A stretch of 34,520 bases of DNA from an uncultured Oscillospiraceae bacterium (GCA_947589745.1 CANQCS010000026.1:1-34520); one strand, 5' to 3'. Shown: positions 15,535 to 24,341, counted from the stretch's first letter. Numbers and translations are program-made. Notes: a model not told the origin generated them from the sequence alone.

Positions 15535-16935
15535 GGCGGCACCGTCGCCATATAGGATGACCTTCAGCGTTTTGAGAAGAATCTTGATGTCCCCGGACAG
15601 GCTCCAGTTCTCGATGTACTCCGCGTCCAGCCGGACCACCTCGTTGAAGTCCGTGATGTTGCTGCGCCCGCTGACCTGCCACAGGCCGGTAATTCCGGGG
15701 GCCATGGCCAGACGCCGCTTGTGGCTGGGGCTGTAGCGCCGGTACTCGTCCAGCGTGGGCGGCCGCGTCCCCACCATGGACATCTCGCCCTTCAGCACGT
15801 TGAAGAATTGGGGAAATTCGTCCAGGCTGGTTTTCCGGATGAAGTGGCCGATGCCCTTGATGATCCTGGGATTGTCGTCCATCTTGAACATCATCCCGTC
15901 CTGGATCTTGTTCTGGGCCATCAGCTCCTTCTTCCGCTCCTCCGCGTCCATATACATGGAGCGGAATTTGTAGATCTTGAAGATCCGGCCGTTTTTGCCC
16001 ACCCGGTACTGGGAGAAGAAAATGGGCCCGGGGGATTTGATAAAGATGATGGGGCCGATGATGACGGTCAGAACGACGGTGATGAGGCACCCGGCGATGC
16101 CGCCGGCAATGTCCATGAGCCGCTTCAGCAGGGACTGCCGAACCGAGATGGGGCTCATGGTGGTGGTCAGCACGTCGTACCCGAACATATTCTCGATCCT
16201 CCGGTTGGGGAGGCGCTGGTAGGCCTCCTCCATGTTGATGTGGACCGAGATGCCCATGCCCAGAAACTGCTGGGCCAGCTGCAGGTTATACGCCGAGTCC
16301 TCCGGCAGGTTGAGGAACACCTCGTCCACCACGTTGGTTTTGGCGTATTCGATCAGGCCGTCCCGGTTGGCCGTGACCAGAACGTTCTCGATCCGTTCCC
16401 CCGCCATGTCACGGTCGATCACCGCCAGACCGAAGAACTGGTAGTTCCGGATCACGGAGCTGGTGATCTCGCCGATCATCTCCCGGGCCAGGTCCTCGGT
16501 GGTGACCACGAGGATCTGACGGGTGTGGTTCAGGTCGGTGTAGAGGCGCTTCAGGCGGAATTTGTGCATAAACCGCAGCGTGTAGGTCAGCGGGATCACC
16601 ACCAGGAGGTAGATCAGAAGCTGGCTTCTTCTGGGCCGGGACACCACGTTCAGGAAAAAGAAGAAGAACACCACCAGGGCGAAGGAACAGGTCTGGAGCT
16701 TGAGAAGGGCGGCCAGCTCCCGCAGATATCCCCGCTGGAGAACGCCCTGGTAGGGCTCGAGCAGGAGAAGCAGAAACCAGTGGAACACGGGGAGTACCAT
16801 GCTCAGGTTCCAGAGGGCCACGGAGCTGGTGGGGGCGATATGGCTGTGGATGAACCAGGTGGCCAGCAGCGAAATTTCTATGGCTGCAATATCAATGCAA
16901 AAAAAATCCAGATATTCTAACGAAGCTTTTCTCAT
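15532..16935 (-). CDS. Polyprenyl-phosphate sugar-1-phosphate transferase (WbaP/CpsE type)
   Basis: 467 residues. This membrane enzyme moves a sugar-1-phosphate from a nucleotide sugar to undecaprenyl phosphate, the first step of capsule or exopolysaccharide unit assembly. Four or five N-terminal helices are followed by a CoA-binding-like Rossmann region (about 140-260) and a helix plus catalytic domain: KRLMDIAGG, SPGPIFFSQYRVGKNG, FKIYKFRSMY, RKTSLDEFPQFFNVLKG, MVGTRPP and ITGLWQVSGRS. All conserved blocks are intact. The ATG at 16935 is chosen because it gives the usual length and has GGAG upstream; an upstream extension to 17079 would run through the promoter region. No other polysaccharide genes are in the window. 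Sugar specificity is not readable. Confidence 0.92.
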   Translation of the reverse strand: MRKASLEYLDFFCIDIAAIEISLLATWFIHSHIAPTSSVALWNLSMVLPVFHWFLLLLLEPYQGVLQRGYLRELAALLKLQTCSFALVVFFFFFLNVVSRPRRSQLLIYLLVVIPLTYTLRFMHKFRLKRLYTDLNHTRQILVVTTEDLAREMIGEITSSVIRNYQFFGLAVIDRDMAGERIENVLVTANRDGLIEYAKTNVVDEVFLNLPEDSAYNLQLAQQFLGMGISVHINMEEAYQRLPNRRIENMFGYDVLTTTMSPISVRQSLLKRLMDIAGGIAGCLITVVLTVIIGPIIFIKSPGPIFFSQYRVGKNGRIFKIYKFRSMYMDAEERKKELMAQNKIQDGMMFKMDDNPRIIKGIGHFIRKTSLDEFPQFFNVLKGEMSMVGTRPPTLDEYRRYSPSHKRRLAMAPGITGLWQVSGRSNITDFNEVVRLDAEYIENWSLSGDIKILLKTLKVILYGDGAA

Positions 16936-16970
16936 TTCTTTTTTCACTCCGAATAAAATACATTTATATC

Positions 16971-16999
16971 TTGACAAATGGAGCTTATCAGGATAAAAT
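16971..16999 (+). promoter_or_regulatory. Promoter of the CAP-domain gene
   Basis: TTGACA (16971-16976), 17 bases, TAAAAT (16994-16999) on the plus strand, about 60 bases before the CAP gene start. Confidence 0.8.
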
Positions 17000-17059
17000 A
17001 CTAACAAATTACGAACGAGTACGAAATTGATATTATGTGTATAATGGAGGGCGGACCCG

Positions 17060-17647
17060 ATGAAAATGAAGAGAACCACGGCATGCGCTGCAATTGTTTT
17101 GCTCGTCGTGCTATGCTCCTACTCGCTCCGGAGTTTTGTCTGGGGGTACAGCAGTTTCGGGGAGCCCGATGTCTCGGGGATGCTGGCCAGCCCAAGCGGA
17201 GATATTATCATCGCGGACGAGGACATTCCTCTGGCCGATTTGCCCGGTGAGAGCGGAGAGGCCCTGTCCGCCGCGATCCAGGACCAGCTGGCAGACCTGA
17301 TGAACGCGGAGCGGAAGAACGTGGGCCTGGCGGCTGTGGAGGAGTCCAGGGAACTCTCCCTTGCGGCGGAGACCCGCGCCCAGGAGATCAAGGATTCTTT
17401 CTCCCACACGAGGCCAGACGGCAGCAACTATAAAACAGTCCTGACCGAGAACGGGATCGCTTACAGCTTCAGTGGCGAGAACATCGCCGGAGGCTATCCC
17501 TCCCCGGAGGATGTGTTGAGCGCCTGGATGGACAACGAGGGCTTCCGGGACAACATCCTCAATCCCGACTTCACGCGGGTCGGCGTGGGGTATTACGACG
17601 ACATTGAGCAGGGGATGCGCTACTGGTGCGTACTGTTCGTGTTCTGA
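17060..17647 (+). CDS. Secreted CAP-domain protein (SCP/PR1-like)
   Basis: 195 residues: a signal peptide or single N-terminal anchor (ACAAIVLLVVLCSYSL), an acidic linker (about 35-75) and a CAP domain of about 115 residues. Seen blocks are LMNAERKNVGL, ETRAQEIKDSFSHTRPDG (the His conserved in CAP proteins), GENIAGGYPSPEDVLSAWMDNEGFRDNILNPDF and the closing GVGYY...WCVLFVF. Bacterial CAP proteins are extracellular and of mostly unknown activity. The ATG follows GGAGGGCGG. It has its own promoter and terminator, so it is a single-gene unit, divergent from the sugar transferase gene and just upstream of the large surface protein. Confidence 0.88.
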   Translation: MKMKRTTACAAIVLLVVLCSYSLRSFVWGYSSFGEPDVSGMLASPSGDIIIADEDIPLADLPGESGEALSAAIQDQLADLMNAERKNVGLAAVEESRELSLAAETRAQEIKDSFSHTRPDGSNYKTVLTENGIAYSFSGENIAGGYPSPEDVLSAWMDNEGFRDNILNPDFTRVGVGYYDDIEQGMRYWCVLFVF

Positions 17648-17672
17648 TATCGGTCCGGCGGTGCTATCATCT

Positions 17673-17708
17673 CCCGGTGTATGCTGAGCATACACCGGGG
17701 ATTTTTTT
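17673..17708 (+). terminator. Intrinsic terminator after the CAP gene
   Basis: A 12-bp perfect stem (17673-17684 with 17688-17699), 3-base loop, then seven T. Confidence 0.94.
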
Positions 17709-18135
17709 GTCCTCACACGGGAACGGCGCGTCTCTCAAATTTTGCTATATACTATTATAGATACGAAATATTTATTTTGGCGCAGACAAGAAGGCGAAGC
17801 GTCCGCGCCGCCTGTCATTCGCCGGGTACCTTTGCGCCGGGAACGGGGGGTGTCGAAATCCCTGTTTTGACTTCTCCACATTATAGCGCATGCCTTCAGC
17901 AAAAGCAATGCAAATTTTCGGGATTTGCACGGAGAAAATCGTCTCCTGCGCGGCGGGGCTGCGGTGACTTCGGAGGCCCGGGCGGGTGGGAGGGTACAGT
18001 GACGTATATGTCAGTTTTTATAGAATGTATGTTTTTTTATTGGCTCCGGAAAGAAAATTTTTTAGGATGGATTTGCCAAATTCATCGGAAAACCTGTCAA
18101 ATTCACAAAGTACAGATTTTGCCAGTTTTTTATGC
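17709..18135 (+). other. Long non-coding region upstream of the surface-protein gene
   Basis: No gene is supported in this stretch. Two consecutive hairpins stand out, 17909-17929 (7-bp stem) and 17931-17946 (5-bp stem), followed by a G-rich run to about 18000. The direct repeats and promoter of the next gene lie at 18075-18141. I could not match the hairpins to a known riboswitch; a c-di-GMP type was considered but the core motif is absent. Confidence 0.4.
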
Positions 18136-18141
18136 TATAGT
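18075..18141 (+). promoter_or_regulatory. Extended -10 promoter with upstream 21-bp-spaced direct repeats
   Basis: TGcTATAGT (-10 hexamer 18136-18141) has no good -35 box. Just upstream, GCCAAATTCAT (18075) and GTCAAATTCAC (18096) are direct repeats exactly 21 bases apart, two helical turns. That layout is known for LytTR- and OmpR-type activators that replace a poor -35. The regulator is not identified. Confidence 0.6.
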
Positions 18142-18201
18142 AAATACAACAAGAAACAAACACCATGTGGACGATATTATAACAGTAGAGGAGGAACTGC
18201 A

Positions 18202-21200
18202 ATGAAGCTGCGGAAGAGGATTCACAAGCTGCTGGCCATCGTTCTGGCCCTGAACCTTTCGTTGGGCCTGATCAATGTAACGGCCTTTGCGGCGAGCACG
18301 GACACCTCTGGCGATGATGAGACCTATACCTGCGGCAAAACCGAGCATACCCATACGGCGGAGTGCTATAGCGAGCCGGTTTTGATCTGCGGCAAGAATG
18401 CAGGCGAAGGCCACACCCACACCGAGGAGTGCATTCCCACGACCACTAAGGAGCTGACCTGCGGCCAGGAGGCAGTCGAGGGCCACAAGCACACCGACGA
18501 CTGCTACGGCGAGCCGGTCCGGGAGCTGACCTGCGTCCAGGACGAGGCCGAGGGCCACACCCATACGGATGCCTGCGGTCCTGTGGTCGAAAAGGAGCTG
18601 ACCTGCGGCCAGGAGGAGAGCGAGGGCCATCTCCACTCTGCGGCCTGCCGGACGCTGGTCTGCACGGAAACCGTTGTCTATGACGACAACGGCAACATTG
18701 ATACGGAGAAGACCCAGCATACCCACAACGCCAGCTGCTTCGAGACCACCTGTGGGCTGGAGGAGAGCGCTGGCCACACCCACACGGACGAGTGCTACAC
18801 CACGACCACCACCTACACCTGCGGGCTGGAGGAGGTCGAGGGCCACACCCACAGCGACGAGTGCTACACCGAGACCAAGCCCCTGATCTGCGGGCTGGAG
18901 GAGGCCGAGGGCCACGAGCACACCGACGAGTGCTATACCGAGGTCACCACCTACAGCTGCGGCCTGGAGGAGAGCGAAGCGCACGAGCACACCAGCGCGT
19001 GCTACCAGCTGTTCTGCAACCTGGAGGAGCATCCCACCGAGGAGTGCCCGGTCGATGCTGAGGGGAATTATCTCTGCGGCCATACCGTGGACCACAAGCA
19101 CACGGACGATTGCTACAAGAATCTGAGCTGCAAACTGGAAGAGCACACCCACACGGAGGAGTGCCGCGCTACGAAGGACGCGAATGAGCCGCCCGCTGAC
19201 GAGGCGGAAATCAGCGCTGTGGCCGAAAATGATTTGGCTGCTATGATTGAAAGTGCTGCTGATGGTGGTACGGTCGACCTGGATGCTGAGGGGACGTACA
19301 CTGTCAGCGAGGCAATTCCCATTAAAAAGGCCATTACCATCAACGGCAACGGCAGCACCATCACTCGTGACGGGAACGACGATTCTATTTTTGACGTCTA
19401 TCCCGGCGGCACACTTACTTTGAACAATGTGGCCCTTTCTGCTGAAGAAACCAAAGTAAAACCCCAATTGAGTGCTTCTCCCATTGGTGTCATGGGCGAA
19501 CTGGTCCTGAATGGTTGCACCATCACCGGCTTCGCTTCTATGCATGGCGGAGGCCTCACGGTACTCTCGGGCGGCGTTGCTACTATGAACGGCGGCGCAA
19601 TCACTGGCAATAAGGCCATCGGCGGTAGCTCTGCTTTTGGCGGCGGCGTTTATGTTGAAGGTGGCAGCTTTATCATGAACGGCGGCGAGGTCAGCAATAA
19701 CCAGGCTGGTATGGTTATTGAAGCTGGTTACGGCATGAATAGTTCCCGAGCGACCTACGGCGGCGGCATCTGTGTCATCAATGGATCCTTCACAATGGAA
19801 AACGGCACTATCAAGAATAACATCGCTACTGGTGAGGTTGGCGTCTATGCCGGCGGCCTCTACATTGAAGGTAGAAGTGCTGTGGTTACCCTTAAGAGCG
19901 GTATCATTTCTGGCAACAAGAGCTACACTGAGGACCCCTATATGCCTGCAAAAGGGCAGACGGGTGCCATTGGTGGTGGCGTCTATGTTCACAATTACAC
20001 TAATCTACAGCTGAAAAACGTTGCTGTCTATGGAAATGAAGTGTCCAGCGGCAGCCAAATGGGTGGAAACATCTGGTTTTGCAATAATGGTGCTGGGTAT
20101 TTCTACTCTACCACTGGCAGCCTGATTACTGATGGCACCGCCTCCTACAAAGGTGACGATTTCTTCTCCTGTGATAACTGGCCATATGAGAAAAGTCTAC
20201 ACTTGGCCACTCGCCTCTACGATGGCACTCCTATCAACTGGTATGAAGACAACAACCCCCGATTCAGTGATGGTAAAACTCCTATTGAGGATATGACTGC
20301 TTTCCTGAGTGATAAGGCGGAGGACACTGTTGCTCTCCACAGTGAGACCGATGGTACCGTTGACGGCTATTACTCCCTTAAGATTACCGGCAATACCGCC
20401 GGTGAGGGCGGTGGCATCGCCTGCAACGGCACCCTGATTATGGGCGAGAACACCGACACCGAGATGACCGTCAAGAAGACCTGGAGCGACGACAACCCCA
20501 ACGGGATTACGGAGGTCACTGTTGACCTGGTCAACAAGACCCAGGGCGGCAAGGTTGTGGAGACTGTGGTTCTGAAGGCCGAGAACAACTGGACCCACAC
20601 CTTCCAGGATCTCCCCAGCGACCAGGAGTTCGAGGTCGTGGAGGAGAAAATTGAAGGCTACACCGCCAAGTCCACGAAAAATGAAGACGGTTCCATCACC
20701 ATTACCAACTCCCCGGAGGGCGAAACCACCTCTCTGACCGTCAACAAGAAGTGGGTCAAAAACGACGGCTCCAACACCGCCCCCGAGGGCGCTGAGGTCA
20801 CCGTACATCTGCTCCAGGATGGCGAAGAATACGACAAAGTTGTCCTGAGTGATGTAAATGGCTGGTCCTACACCTGGGATGAGCTGCCCAGCGGCCCCAA
20901 GTGGACCGTAGAGGAGGACCCGTTCACGGGCTACACCACCACCATCGAGGGCCCGACCACCGGTGCGAGCTTCGACAAATCCACCGGCGAAACGACCACC
21001 GGCTCCGGCTGGACCTATATCATCACCAACACCCAGACACCTCCGCCGCCTCCCTCCAGCAATCCCACCGGTTCCCTGACCATCAAGAAGGTCGTCGAGG
21101 GCGAAGGGACGCTTCCGGAAGGCCAGACCTACACCTTCAACGTCTCGGGCCCGGACGGCTACAGCGCGACCGTGACCCTCAAGGACGGTGAGAGCGAGAC

Positions 21201-22695
21201 CCTGCGGAACCTGGACCCCGGCACCTACACCGTTACCGAGGCCGACGCCAGCATTGAGGGCTGGAATTGGACCGTCAAAGGCGACGGCGAGGTCGAGGTC
21301 GAGGCCGGGAAGACCGCCGAGGCCACTGTCACCAACACCTACACCGAGAAGGTGGGCTCCCTGAAGATCACCAAGGCGATCGAAGGCGACTGCCCTGAGG
21401 CAGCCAACGAGACCTACACTTTCACCGTCACCGGCCCGGATGGCTACAGCGAGACCGTGACCATCACCGGTCCGGGCAGCGCCAGCCTCAACAACCTGAA
21501 GCCCGGCACCTACACCGTCACCGAAGAAGATGCGAAGATCGATGGCTACAACCTGTCGGTCGTGGGCGGCGGCGAGGTCGAAGTCAAGGCCGATGGACAG
21601 AACTCCATGACCGTGACCAACACCTACACCAAAATCGAGGGCGCTCTCCAGATCACCAAGAGCATCGTGGGCGGCGGCGACGAGGCGGCCAATAAGGTTT
21701 ACACCTTTGACGTGACCGGCCCGGACGGCTACAGCGAGACCGTGTCCATCACCGGCGGCGGCACCGCCACCCTGGATAATCTGGTCCCCGGCGAGTACAC
21801 CATCACCGAGCAGGACGCCAGCATCCAGGGCTACACCCTGGAGGTCACCGGCGATTCCACCGCCACCGTGACCGGCGACGGCAACACCGCCCAGGCCACC
21901 GTGACCAACACCTACACCCCGGAGACCGGCTCCCTGACCATCACCAAGCGCGTGGTGGGCGGCGGCGTGGCCGCGGCGGTGCGGACCTACACCTTCCTGG
22001 TGACCGGCCCGGACGGCTACAGTGAGACCGTGACCATCAACGGCGCGGGCACCGTGACCCTGGAGGACCTGCTCCCCGGCGATTACACCGTGGAGGAGCT
22101 GGATGCCAGCATCATTGGTTGGAGCTGGACCGTGAGCGGCGCGGGCGCTGTGGCGGTGGAAGCCGGACAGAGCAGCGCGCTGGCCATCACCAACACCTAT
22201 GACACCCCGGATGAGCCGGATGAGCCGGACAATCCGCCTCCCGAGAATCCGCCGGACAATCCCCCGGACAACCCGCCGGATAATCCCCCGGATACTCCTC
22301 CCCAGACCGATATCCCGGACATCACGCCTCCGACTACCGATATTCCTGACGTGACGCCTCCGACGACGGACATTCCCGACACGACGCCCCCGACCACGGA
22401 TATCCCCGATGTGACGCCTCCCACCACGGACATTCCCGATACGGACACTCCGACCACGGATATCCCGGACGAGGAGCCCCCCATGGTGGAGATCCCCGAT
22501 GAGGAGCCTCCGATGGTGGAGATCCCCGACGAGGAACCCCCGCTGACCGAGATCCCCGACGAGGACGTCCCGATGGACGATGTGCCTCAGACCGGCGACA
22601 AGAGCAAGAAGGGCCTGTGGATGCTGATGGCCATTCTCTCCATGCTCGGTATGGCCTTCTCCTTCAAGAAGGACAACGAGGTCGAGGACCGGTAA
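18202..22695 (+). CDS. Large multidomain cell-wall-anchored surface protein (Cys/His repeats, beta-helix, CnaB/DUF5979 stalk)
   Basis: 1497 residues. A signal peptide (1-31, ending TAFA) is followed by 13 Cys/His units (44-321), mostly C-x7-H-x-H-x3-C as in CGLEEVEGHTHSDEC. Residues about 345-740 form GGGVYV/MNGGEVSNN-type repeats of a right-handed beta-helix. Two CnaB domains (about 751-945, starting TVKKTW and TVNKKW) lead to four DUF5979-like repeats of about 95 residues (955-1337, each with GPDGYS and ending TNTY) that may carry Lys-Asn isopeptide bonds. A Pro-rich tandem stalk (TDIPDxTPPT, then EIPDEEPPMV units) leads to VPQTG at 1461-1465, a membrane helix and a charged tail, a sortase signal with Val for Leu. 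No sortase is in the window. The ATG at 18202 follows GAGGAGG. I infer an adhesin; the ligand is unknown. Confidence 0.93.
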   Translation: MKLRKRIHKLLAIVLALNLSLGLINVTAFAASTDTSGDDETYTCGKTEHTHTAECYSEPVLICGKNAGEGHTHTEECIPTTTKELTCGQEAVEGHKHTDDCYGEPVRELTCVQDEAEGHTHTDACGPVVEKELTCGQEESEGHLHSAACRTLVCTETVVYDDNGNIDTEKTQHTHNASCFETTCGLEESAGHTHTDECYTTTTTYTCGLEEVEGHTHSDECYTETKPLICGLEEAEGHEHTDECYTEVTTYSCGLEESEAHEHTSACYQLFCNLEEHPTEECPVDAEGNYLCGHTVDHKHTDDCYKNLSCKLEEHTHTEECRATKDANEPPADEAEISAVAENDLAAMIESAADGGTVDLDAEGTYTVSEAIPIKKAITINGNGSTITRDGNDDSIFDVYPGGTLTLNNVALSAEETKVKPQLSASPIGVMGELVLNGCTITGFASMHGGGLTVLSGGVATMNGGAITGNKAIGGSSAFGGGVYVEGGSFIMNGGEVSNNQAGMVIEAGYGMNSSRATYGGGICVINGSFTMENGTIKNNIATGEVGVYAGGLYIEGRSAVVTLKSGIISGNKSYTEDPYMPAKGQTGAIGGGVYVHNYTNLQLKNVAVYGNEVSSGSQMGGNIWFCNNGAGYFYSTTGSLITDGTASYKGDDFFSCDNWPYEKSLHLATRLYDGTPINWYEDNNPRFSDGKTPIEDMTAFLSDKAEDTVALHSETDGTVDGYYSLKITGNTAGEGGGIACNGTLIMGENTDTEMTVKKTWSDDNPNGITEVTVDLVNKTQGGKVVETVVLKAENNWTHTFQDLPSDQEFEVVEEKIEGYTAKSTKNEDGSITITNSPEGETTSLTVNKKWVKNDGSNTAPEGAEVTVHLLQDGEEYDKVVLSDVNGWSYTWDELPSGPKWTVEEDPFTGYTTTIEGPTTGASFDKSTGETTTGSGWTYIITNTQTPPPPPSSNPTGSLTIKKVVEGEGTLPEGQTYTFNVSGPDGYSATVTLKDGESETLRNLDPGTYTVTEADASIEGWNWTVKGDGEVEVEAGKTAEATVTNTYTEKVGSLKITKAIEGDCPEAANETYTFTVTGPDGYSETVTITGPGSASLNNLKPGTYTVTEEDAKIDGYNLSVVGGGEVEVKADGQNSMTVTNTYTKIEGALQITKSIVGGGDEAANKVYTFDVTGPDGYSETVSITGGGTATLDNLVPGEYTITEQDASIQGYTLEVTGDSTATVTGDGNTAQATVTNTYTPETGSLTITKRVVGGGVAAAVRTYTFLVTGPDGYSETVTINGAGTVTLEDLLPGDYTVEELDASIIGWSWTVSGAGAVAVEAGQSSALAITNTYDTPDEPDEPDNPPPENPPDNPPDNPPDNPPDTPPQTDIPDITPPTTDIPDVTPPTTDIPDTTPPTTDIPDVTPPTTDIPDTDTPTTDIPDEEPPMVEIPDEEPPMVEIPDEEPPLTEIPDEDVPMDDVPQTGDKSKKGLWMLMAILSMLGMAFSFKKDNEVEDR
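18331..19164 (+). repeat. Thirteen tandem Cys/His-rich units within the surface protein
   Basis: Units of about 17-25 codons, each starting with TGC (Cys) and ending in a second Cys. Twelve contain an HxH pair four residues before the last Cys; the eleventh has lost the pair (EEHPTEEC). The short units (first, last) have C-x4-H-x-H-x3-C. The Cys-His-His-Cys set suggests a metal site or redox-sensitive knob per unit. Confidence 0.85.
21061..22200 (+). repeat. Four DUF5979-like repeats at DNA and protein level
   Basis: About 285 bases each, starting near 21064, 21351, 21636 and 21927. Stretches such as the GPDGYSETV codons are nearly identical between copies, so length change by recombination is plausible. 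Confidence 0.8.
22201..22575 (+). repeat. Short tandem repeats coding the Pro-rich stalk
   Basis: Three short-unit families in order: DNPP units, five TDIPD-x-TPPT units of about 30 bases, then three IPDEEPP units of about 30 bases. Extended wall-spanning linkers of this type often vary in copy number. Confidence 0.8.
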
Positions 22696-22729
22696 TCCGG
22701 CAGAACAGACAACAGTAAAAAGCAGAACA

Positions 22730-22765
22730 GGGGGACAGCCTGATGGCTGTCCCCCTTATTTGTTT
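22730..22765 (+). terminator. Intrinsic terminator after the surface-protein gene
   Basis: An 11-bp perfect stem (22730-22740 with 22745-22755), 4-base loop, followed by TTATTTGTTT. Confidence 0.9.
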
Positions 22766-22828
22766 CGCGGGGAGGGCCCACAGGCTCTCTCCATCTTTAA
22801 TGTACAATCCTTCAGCTGGATCGATCTG

Positions 22829-22916
22829 TCGTCACCGTGCGGAAATGCAGGGTTCGCAGCGCCTTGAGAGCGAGGTTAAAGTTCTTTTTGATCCTTTTTC
22901 TTTCAAGAAAAAGGAT
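22829..22916 (-). repeat. Family-1 dispersed repeat, copy C
   Basis: Reverse-oriented copy similar to 15445-15534 over its whole length, including the CACGG-type end and the GAGCGAGGTTAAAG segment. The hairpin (about 22889-22916) has compensating changes (GATCC/GGAT for GATAC/GTAT), so the stem is conserved while its sequence differs. It ends 6 bases before the MATE stop. Confidence 0.85.
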
Positions 22917-22922
22917 GAACGG

Positions 22923-24299
22923 TCAGGCGGCGGACGGGGGGAAGCTGCGGCGGGCGTAGCGGCGGTAGACCCAGAAGGAGAGGGCCACTGTCAGCACATC
23001 CGCCGTCACCTGGGCCCAGACCACGCCGTACATGCCGAAGAGCCGGTCCAGGAGGAACAGCATGGGGATGTTGAACGCCAGCCAGCGCATGACGCCCAGA
23101 AACAGGGCGTAGCCGCCCTCGCCGAAGCCGTTGAACAGGTGGACATGGAAGAAGCTGAGGAACATCAGCGGCGTGGCCAGGACACGGACCCGCAGGAACC
23201 CCGTCCCCAGGGCCACGGTCTGGGCGTCGCGGATGAAGATGCCCATGATCTGCCCAGCGAAACACTCATAGAGCAGGATGCTGACGGCGGCGCAGGTCAG
23301 GCCCAGCCGGAGGGAGTACCGCTTCACGGCGTCCATGCGGGCGTAATTCCGGGCGGAGAAGTTGTAGGCCACGATGGGCACCATGCCCTGGCAGATGCCG
23401 ATGCCCACGTTCAGCGGCAGCCGCTCCGCCTTCAGGACGATGCCCACGGCGGCCAGGGCAATGTCCGTGTATCCGGCCATGAGCCGGTCGATGACGATGT
23501 AGTCCAGATCAAAGAGCAGCGTGGCGATGGCGGATGGGACGCCCACGGAGAAGATGCCGGAGAGGCTCTTCCTAGAGGGCAGGTCCAGCGGCGGGCCCAG
23601 CCGGAGGATCTGCTCCCGCCCCCGCATTCGGAACAGCACCGCCATGAAGTAACCGCAGGCGATGCAGTTGGAGAGGCAGGTGGCGGCCCCGGCGCCGATG
23701 ATCTCCATGCCGTCCGGCAGGAGGACAAACATAAAGAGCGGGTCCAGGGCGATGTTGATGAGGCCGCCCATGGTGATGCCGAACCCGGCCTTCCCGGACT
23801 CGCCCACGCTGCGCAGCAGGTTGGAGAGGGTGTTGGAGAGGACGGTGGGGACGCCGCCGCAGACGATGACAAAAAAGGCGTAGCCGCTGGCGTGGCCGAA
23901 GGTGTCCGGCCCGGCGCCCAGAAATCCCATCAGCGGCTCCATGAAGGCCAGCGTCCCCAGGGAGAACAGGGCGGAGACCAGCAGGCTCAGGTACACGCAG
24001 AAGCTGTACACTTTCCCGGCCTCCTCCGGACGCTTCTCCCCCAGCAGGCGGGAGATCAGCGCCCCGCCGCCAACCCCCGTCAGGCTGGACAGGGAGAGGG
24101 TAATGTTGAACAGCGGCAGGATCAGCGACGCTCCGGCCACCATGTACGGATCGTTGGTCCGGCCGATAAAAAAGGTGTCCGCCATATTGTAGATGAGGAC
24201 GATGAGCTGGCTGATGATAGTGGGGACCGCCATGGTCCGCACCGCTTTGGACACCGGCATCTCCTCGAAAATCTCTGTGTTGTTCCTGGTTTTTGCCAT
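22923..24299 (-). CDS. MATE-family multidrug/organic-cation efflux transporter
   Basis: 458 residues, about 12 membrane helices in two halves, the MatE fold. It exports drugs or metabolites in exchange for Na+ or H+ at the cytoplasmic membrane. Recognisable blocks are VPTIISQLIVLIYNMADTFFIGR in the first helix region, the LSSLTGVGGGALISRLLGEK loop and, in the second half, SVGVPSAIATLL and GMVPIVAYNFSARNYARM. The ATG at 24299 is chosen since the promoter lies at 24342-24370, ruling out the in-frame start at 24353. Substrate is not predictable. It is a single-gene unit convergent with the surface protein gene. Confidence 0.92.
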   Translation of the reverse strand: MAKTRNNTEIFEEMPVSKAVRTMAVPTIISQLIVLIYNMADTFFIGRTNDPYMVAGASLILPLFNITLSLSSLTGVGGGALISRLLGEKRPEEAGKVYSFCVYLSLLVSALFSLGTLAFMEPLMGFLGAGPDTFGHASGYAFFVIVCGGVPTVLSNTLSNLLRSVGESGKAGFGITMGGLINIALDPLFMFVLLPDGMEIIGAGAATCLSNCIACGYFMAVLFRMRGREQILRLGPPLDLPSRKSLSGIFSVGVPSAIATLLFDLDYIVIDRLMAGYTDIALAAVGIVLKAERLPLNVGIGICQGMVPIVAYNFSARNYARMDAVKRYSLRLGLTCAAVSILLYECFAGQIMGIFIRDAQTVALGTGFLRVRVLATPLMFLSFFHVHLFNGFGEGGYALFLGVMRWLAFNIPMLFLLDRLFGMYGVVWAQVTADVLTVALSFWVYRRYARRSFPPSAA

Positions 24300-24341
24300 T
24301 TTGGATCGCTTTCTTTCCTGTTGATCTTGATGCTGTGCCGC

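Noticed and set aside
15267-15560. Plus-strand frame of 97 codons between the SdpR-like gene and the sugar transferase
   Set aside because: It crosses a minus-strand promoter, a terminator and a repeat copy; no ribosome site or motif.
18331-19164. CRISPR-like regular repeats
   Set aside because: Units are coding, in frame and degenerate at third positions, with no constant repeat and unique spacers.
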